Shown: positions 60,883-64,000 of the stretch, piece after piece
How positions within the stretch are numbered: the stretch's first letter is position 1
Layout of the letters: each line of letters opens with the position of its first letter
Notes under the pieces: generated by a model
What the model was told of the DNA's origin: nothing
Seen by the model: only the letters and a program-made list of their open reading frames with translations
Database searches by the model: none
DNA from: an uncultured Acetatifactor sp.
GTDB taxonomy: Bacteria; Bacillota; Clostridia; Lachnospirales; Lachnospiraceae
Assembly: GCA_910577035.1 (NCBI GenBank)
Contig: CAJTKW010000015.1
Coordinates: 1 to 64,000 of the forward strand
Direction of reading: 5' to 3'
DNA length: 64,000 bases
Position numbers and translations under genes: made by a program

Positions 60883-62399
60883 TACCGGCCCTCCCTCTCT
60901 TCTGTCAGCCTCCGATGCAGCTCCTGATAGGTGAGACCGTATTTGTTCACAATATCCTCCGCGTAGCCCACCCCTTCCATATGCTCACGGCTGACCTTAT
61001 AAGTCCTCTTCCTCTCCCGGCTTCCGTCCAGCATGGCCGTCAGCGGCGCCACCCCTTCTGCGGAATCTCCCAATTCCCTTAGGTGCGTCACATAAACGCC
61101 CATACAGCCCCTTTCCATAAAATGCGCCAGCACCTTCTTCCCCATAACGCAGCCGTCATAATGGGCCGCCGTGGTAAACAGCTCATTGATAATCACAAAA
61201 GCACCCTCTGCCTCTTCTTTCATCATGGGCGCCAGGCGCGTCAATTCTTCCTTCAGCTTTCCTTTCCCGCTGCCCAGACTCTCTTCCGCAGAAAAATGCG
61301 TCAGCAATGTGGTAAAATACGGAATCCTGGCCCGCTCCGCAGGCACATCCAGCCCCATTGCCGCAAAATAAACAAGCTGCCCCATGCTCCTGGCAAAGGT
61401 GGTCTTGCCGCCCTGATTAGGACCGCCCACCACGAAAAAGCGCTCTCCCTGCCGATATGCAAAATCATTGCTCACCACCGGCTTCTCCCTGGCATAATTG
61501 GCACAGGCAAGGGCCAGGTCATAAAGTCCCCCCGCTTCCATATCCCGGCCTGACGCCTTGTCCGGCGTACAGAAGGAAAAGCCCTGTTCCTTCATCTTCA
61601 GTTCAAATCGGTAAAAGGCAAGGTAATACTGTATCTCCTGCTCAAGCCGCAGGACCGTGTCATCCCCATAGGAGGGATAGCGCTCCGCAAAATCTTCCAC
61701 CCTGTCAAAAATGTCCGGATTCTTCTTACGAAACGTATCAAAAACCGCTTCCTCAAGAGGGGACATTCCCGGCGTCCCCGAAAAGGGAGTGAGGCCCCTG
61801 GTATCCCCTCCATATCCCAGCAGCTTTGCATAGGCTCCGCTGCGCTTTCCTGCCGTAATAACGACCTTGTTGTCCTCTATTTCCAGAATCAGATGAAAAT
61901 CTTCCAGCAGCCCCTGTATGGAAGCCGCTTCTTCCCTGCATCTTTGAAAGCCCTCCTGCCCCGTACATGTGCTCAGATATTCCGACAGCTTCCGAAGCCC
62001 CTCAGACCTGCAATTACTTTCGGACAATGCCGCCTGCAGACCGCTCACCGCAGTACAATATTGGTATGCTGCACTGACATGCCAGGCGCTTCTCTGCAGA
62101 TTTGTCTTAACGGCCTCCCTGCTGCCTGCTGCAGCTGCAGCTCCCTGCATTTCCCGGGAAAATGCCGTAAAGCATTCATATATTTCAGGCTGTTTTATAT
62201 CCCCGTAAATATCCCTCCGATACTGCGTGCAGGCTTCTTCCACAGGAAATCGATAATACATTTTCAATATCTCATACCTGGGGGACTGAAGCTGAACCGC
62301 ATCCAAAATCTGGTTCAGGTTAAGATCCCATAGGAATCCGGGCCTGGAGGTATCCGTCGTCTTTGGCTCAACCGGATTCAGAACGCTGAAATACGCCAT
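60882..62399 (-). CDS. MutS-like ATPase, first gene of the pair
   Basis: A 505-residue relative of the next gene with the same layout: N-terminal core/lever helices and C-terminal ABC ATPase (Walker A GGPNQGGKTT, FVIINELFTTAAHYDG, VYVTHLREL). It also lacks mismatch-recognition and nuclease domains. The GPNQGGK loop differs from the partner's GANQGGK, so the two sites may not be equivalent. The start at MAYFSVLN (62399) is chosen because the conserved region begins there; the ribosome binding site is modest. Function unknown; DNA or RNA clamp activity is inference. Confidence 0.8.
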   Translation of the reverse strand: MAYFSVLNPVEPKTTDTSRPGFLWDLNLNQILDAVQLQSPRYEILKMYYRFPVEEACTQYRRDIYGDIKQPEIYECFTAFSREMQGAAAAAGSREAVKTNLQRSAWHVSAAYQYCTAVSGLQAALSESNCRSEGLRKLSEYLSTCTGQEGFQRCREEAASIQGLLEDFHLILEIEDNKVVITAGKRSGAYAKLLGYGGDTRGLTPFSGTPGMSPLEEAVFDTFRKKNPDIFDRVEDFAERYPSYGDDTVLRLEQEIQYYLAFYRFELKMKEQGFSFCTPDKASGRDMEAGGLYDLALACANYAREKPVVSNDFAYRQGERFFVVGGPNQGGKTTFARSMGQLVYFAAMGLDVPAERARIPYFTTLLTHFSAEESLGSGKGKLKEELTRLAPMMKEEAEGAFVIINELFTTAAHYDGCVMGKKVLAHFMERGCMGVYVTHLRELGDSAEGVAPLTAMLDGSRERKRTYKVSREHMEGVGYAEDIVNKYGLTYQELHRRLTEEREGR

Positions 62400-62529
62400 A
62401 ATCAGATGCCTTTTCTCCCTTCCGAATAATCGCTGAGACACTGTTCGCCACTGTCACAAAACATGCGAAAAACATTTTCCCGCGCTGCTTTCCACAGCTT
62501 GAAGCACACCCATGGCTCACCACCAAATT

Positions 62530-62560
62530 GCGCCCGGCCCGAAATTCCCGGGCCGGACGC
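62530..62560 (-). terminator. GC-rich hairpin after the DHH gene
   Basis: GCGTCCGGCCCGGG and CCCGGGCCGGACGC-like arms form a strong stem around AATT, 15-45 bases after the DHH stop. The following T-run is short, so termination strength is uncertain. Confidence 0.55.
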
Positions 62561-62574
62561 AACAAATACTGCTG

Positions 62575-63516
62575 TCATTCCTGCTGATTCTCATTCCCCT
62601 GATTTGCCATCTCGCAGAGCTCTGCCAGCATCCTGGGTAAATCTGTCTCCATACTTTCATCCGTAAACTGGCAGGTACCTACCTTGCGGTGTCCGCCGCC
62701 GTTATACTTTAACATCAGGCTGCCCACGTCCACATTGCAGGTCTTGTTGAGAATACTGTAACCCACCGCTGCGGAACAGCCCATGCCTCCCCGTCCGCTG
62801 ACAATCCACGCGGAGACATTCTGCTCAGGATACATGCTGTAGATCATGAAACGGTTGCCGGTGTAAATGGGATCCACACCCCTTAAATCGGTAATAATAA
62901 CCTTTCCCTCTGTCCTGGTATACTTTCGCACCATCTCCTTAAACTTCTTCGTCTGCTCCTGGTATACCTCGATACGCTCCTGCACATCCGGCAGGGCCAG
63001 AATCTCTTCCGTGGTCATGGTACGGCACGCTTCCATCAGCTTCTCCATCAACTGGTAGTTGGAGATGGTAAACTGTCTCCATCTGCCAAGGCCGGTTCTG
63101 GGATCCATCAGAAAGCCTATCAGAATCCATCCTTCCGGCTTCATGATCTCACTGAAGGTCAGATTTCCGGAATCCACCTTGTCCACTGCCTCCATCAGCT
63201 CATCAAACTGGGGGAAACGCTCCCTTCCCCCGTAATATTCATAAATAATCCGGGCACAGGACGGTGTAATTCTGCTCTCCCCCTTGTATTTCCCCTGCAG
63301 CTGAAGCCGCTCATGCTCACTGGAATGATGGTCAAACCAGAGCCCGCAGCCCTCTACATACGGCACGTTCGCCAGACAGTCATTTTCATTTATCTCAACC
63401 AGACCGTCCTGCAGATCCTTGGGATGGGCAAATTTCCAACTGTCAATGATTCCCATCTCCAATAGCAGTGCGCCACAGGCAAGGCCGTCAAAATCCGAAC
63501 GTGTTACCAGTCTCAT
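62575..63516 (-). CDS. DHH family phosphoesterase
   Basis: A 313-residue enzyme of the DHH superfamily. SDFDGLACG near residue 8 and the DHH signature in LWFDHHSSEH (about 60) carry the metal ligands. The C-terminal DHHA1-like part ends with YNGGGHRKVGTCQ, the typical substrate-binding GGGH. The family includes oligonucleotide phosphodiesterases (NrnA), pyrophosphatases and exopolyphosphatase-like enzymes; the substrate is not resolved. AGGAGG lies 7 bases before the ATG. Confidence 0.88.
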   Translation of the reverse strand: MRLVTRSDFDGLACGALLLEMGIIDSWKFAHPKDLQDGLVEINENDCLANVPYVEGCGLWFDHHSSEHERLQLQGKYKGESRITPSCARIIYEYYGGRERFPQFDELMEAVDKVDSGNLTFSEIMKPEGWILIGFLMDPRTGLGRWRQFTISNYQLMEKLMEACRTMTTEEILALPDVQERIEVYQEQTKKFKEMVRKYTRTEGKVIITDLRGVDPIYTGNRFMIYSMYPEQNVSAWIVSGRGGMGCSAAVGYSILNKTCNVDVGSLMLKYNGGGHRKVGTCQFTDESMETDLPRMLAELCEMANQGNENQQE

Positions 63517-63604
63517 GATACTGTCCTCCTATAAAAAGCTTCTTTACTTTTTATTATAACTCTGTCTGCGGAAAATGGAAATACAAAATAGAAAAACTTT
63601 CCCC

Positions 63605-64000
63605 TCAGGAATTTAAAACACAATCCATCTCATACCACTGCTCCCCGCCCCAGGTGGAAGCCGATATACCCCGGCTGCAAAATCCCATCTTTTCGTACAT
63701 TTTAACTTTGGCTTCCAGGCAGGTCAAAATCAGGCTTCCCCGGCCCCGGCCCCTCTGCCTTCTCTGGTATTCCTCCATCAGCTCTCTGGCCAGCCCAAGC
63801 CCTCTGTACTGCGGCAGAACCACCACCCCCAGTATCAAGACATTTTTACCCTCCGGTGTATGCAGGCCTGCGTCTTCAAAAAAGGCATCCCGAAAAGAGA
63901 CCTCATCCGTAGCCAGACCGTTAATAAAGCCTGCCAGGCTGCCCGTTTCTTTCTCCGCTGCCACCAGGAACAGCTCCGACGCCACCGCCACCCTGGCCTT
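63605..64000 (-). CDS. GNAT family acetyltransferase, cut by the window edge
   Basis: At least 131 residues; the frame stays open to the window end, so the N-terminus lies outside. LILGVVVLPQYRGLGLARELMEEY is the acetyl-CoA-binding motif A (Q/RxxGxA), and AKVKMYEKMGFCSRG is the motif B end. A small-molecule or protein N-acetyltransferase; substrate unknown. Confidence 0.85.
   Translation of the reverse strand, partial: KARVAVASELFLVAAEKETGSLAGFINGLATDEVSFRDAFFEDAGLHTPEGKNVLILGVVVLPQYRGLGLARELMEEYQRRQRGRGRGSLILTCLEAKVKMYEKMGFCSRGISASTWGGEQWYEMDCVLNS

Noticed and set aside
59269..62399. MutS-like pair considered as canonical mismatch repair
   Set aside because: The mismatch-recognition domain is missing in both and no mutL is nearby.

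Overview
The window reads as chromosomal DNA of a gut Lachnospiraceae-type clostridium (Bacillota). Supporting signs are strong AGGAGG-type ribosome binding sites, lplB/ytcP-style sugar ABC genes, a choloylglycine (bile salt) hydrolase, an Lsa-type ABC-F gene, and a large arabinoxylan cluster with a LacI regulator. The genus is not fixed by the sequence; Eisenbergiella or a relative is a guess. No tRNA, rRNA, CRISPR array or insertion sequence was seen.

Layout. (1) About 1-13.2 kb is AT-richer and nearly all genes lie on the minus strand. It is a row of small single-domain enzymes (deaminase, alpha/beta hydrolase, methyltransferase, histidine phosphatase, nucleoside phosphorylase, two VOC proteins, AraC regulator, DUF3795, nitroreductase, TfoX-C, GNAT toxin with antitoxin) mixed with broken genes and fragments (MBL-fold, kinase-like, PHP phosphatase, TetR, a second phosphorylase). 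Two direct repeats of about 147 bp, at the left edge and at 9.9 kb, bracket most of it. (2) 13.2-23.9 kb holds a P-loop protein and ABC-F gene with an attenuated leader, mutM with a repeat insertion, bile salt hydrolase, a carboxylesterase, a Na/Pi cotransporter, a frameshifted CaCA exchanger behind a yybP-ykoY (Mn2+) riboswitch, a helical-bundle protein and plsC. (3) 23.9-52.9 kb is the arabinoxylan/xylo-oligosaccharide locus. On the minus strand are two GH51, a GH43, a GH120-type, a GH39-GH43 fusion, two carboxylesterases, single and double CE1-like esterases, LacI, a three-gene ABC importer and a PHB-depolymerase-type esterase. Divergent on the plus strand are a MATE exporter and two beta-lactamase-fold serine hydrolases. 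(4) 52.9-59.2 kb has an FRG-domain gene, a second complete sugar ABC transporter and a lipoprotein. (5) 59.2-64 kb has two adjacent MutS-like ATPases, a DHH phosphoesterase and a GNAT gene cut by the window end.

Working model for the locus (inference): the extracellular lipoprotein GH51 trims arabinose outside, the ABC importer brings in decorated oligomers, and intracellular GH39-GH43, GH43, GH51 and GH120 enzymes with several esterases strip arabinose, acyl or feruloyl groups and xylose. A 14-bp palindromic motif with a central CG recurs in the control regions of the GH39-GH43 gene, the importer, the large esterase and the MATE/serine-hydrolase operon, which suggests one LacI-controlled regulon.
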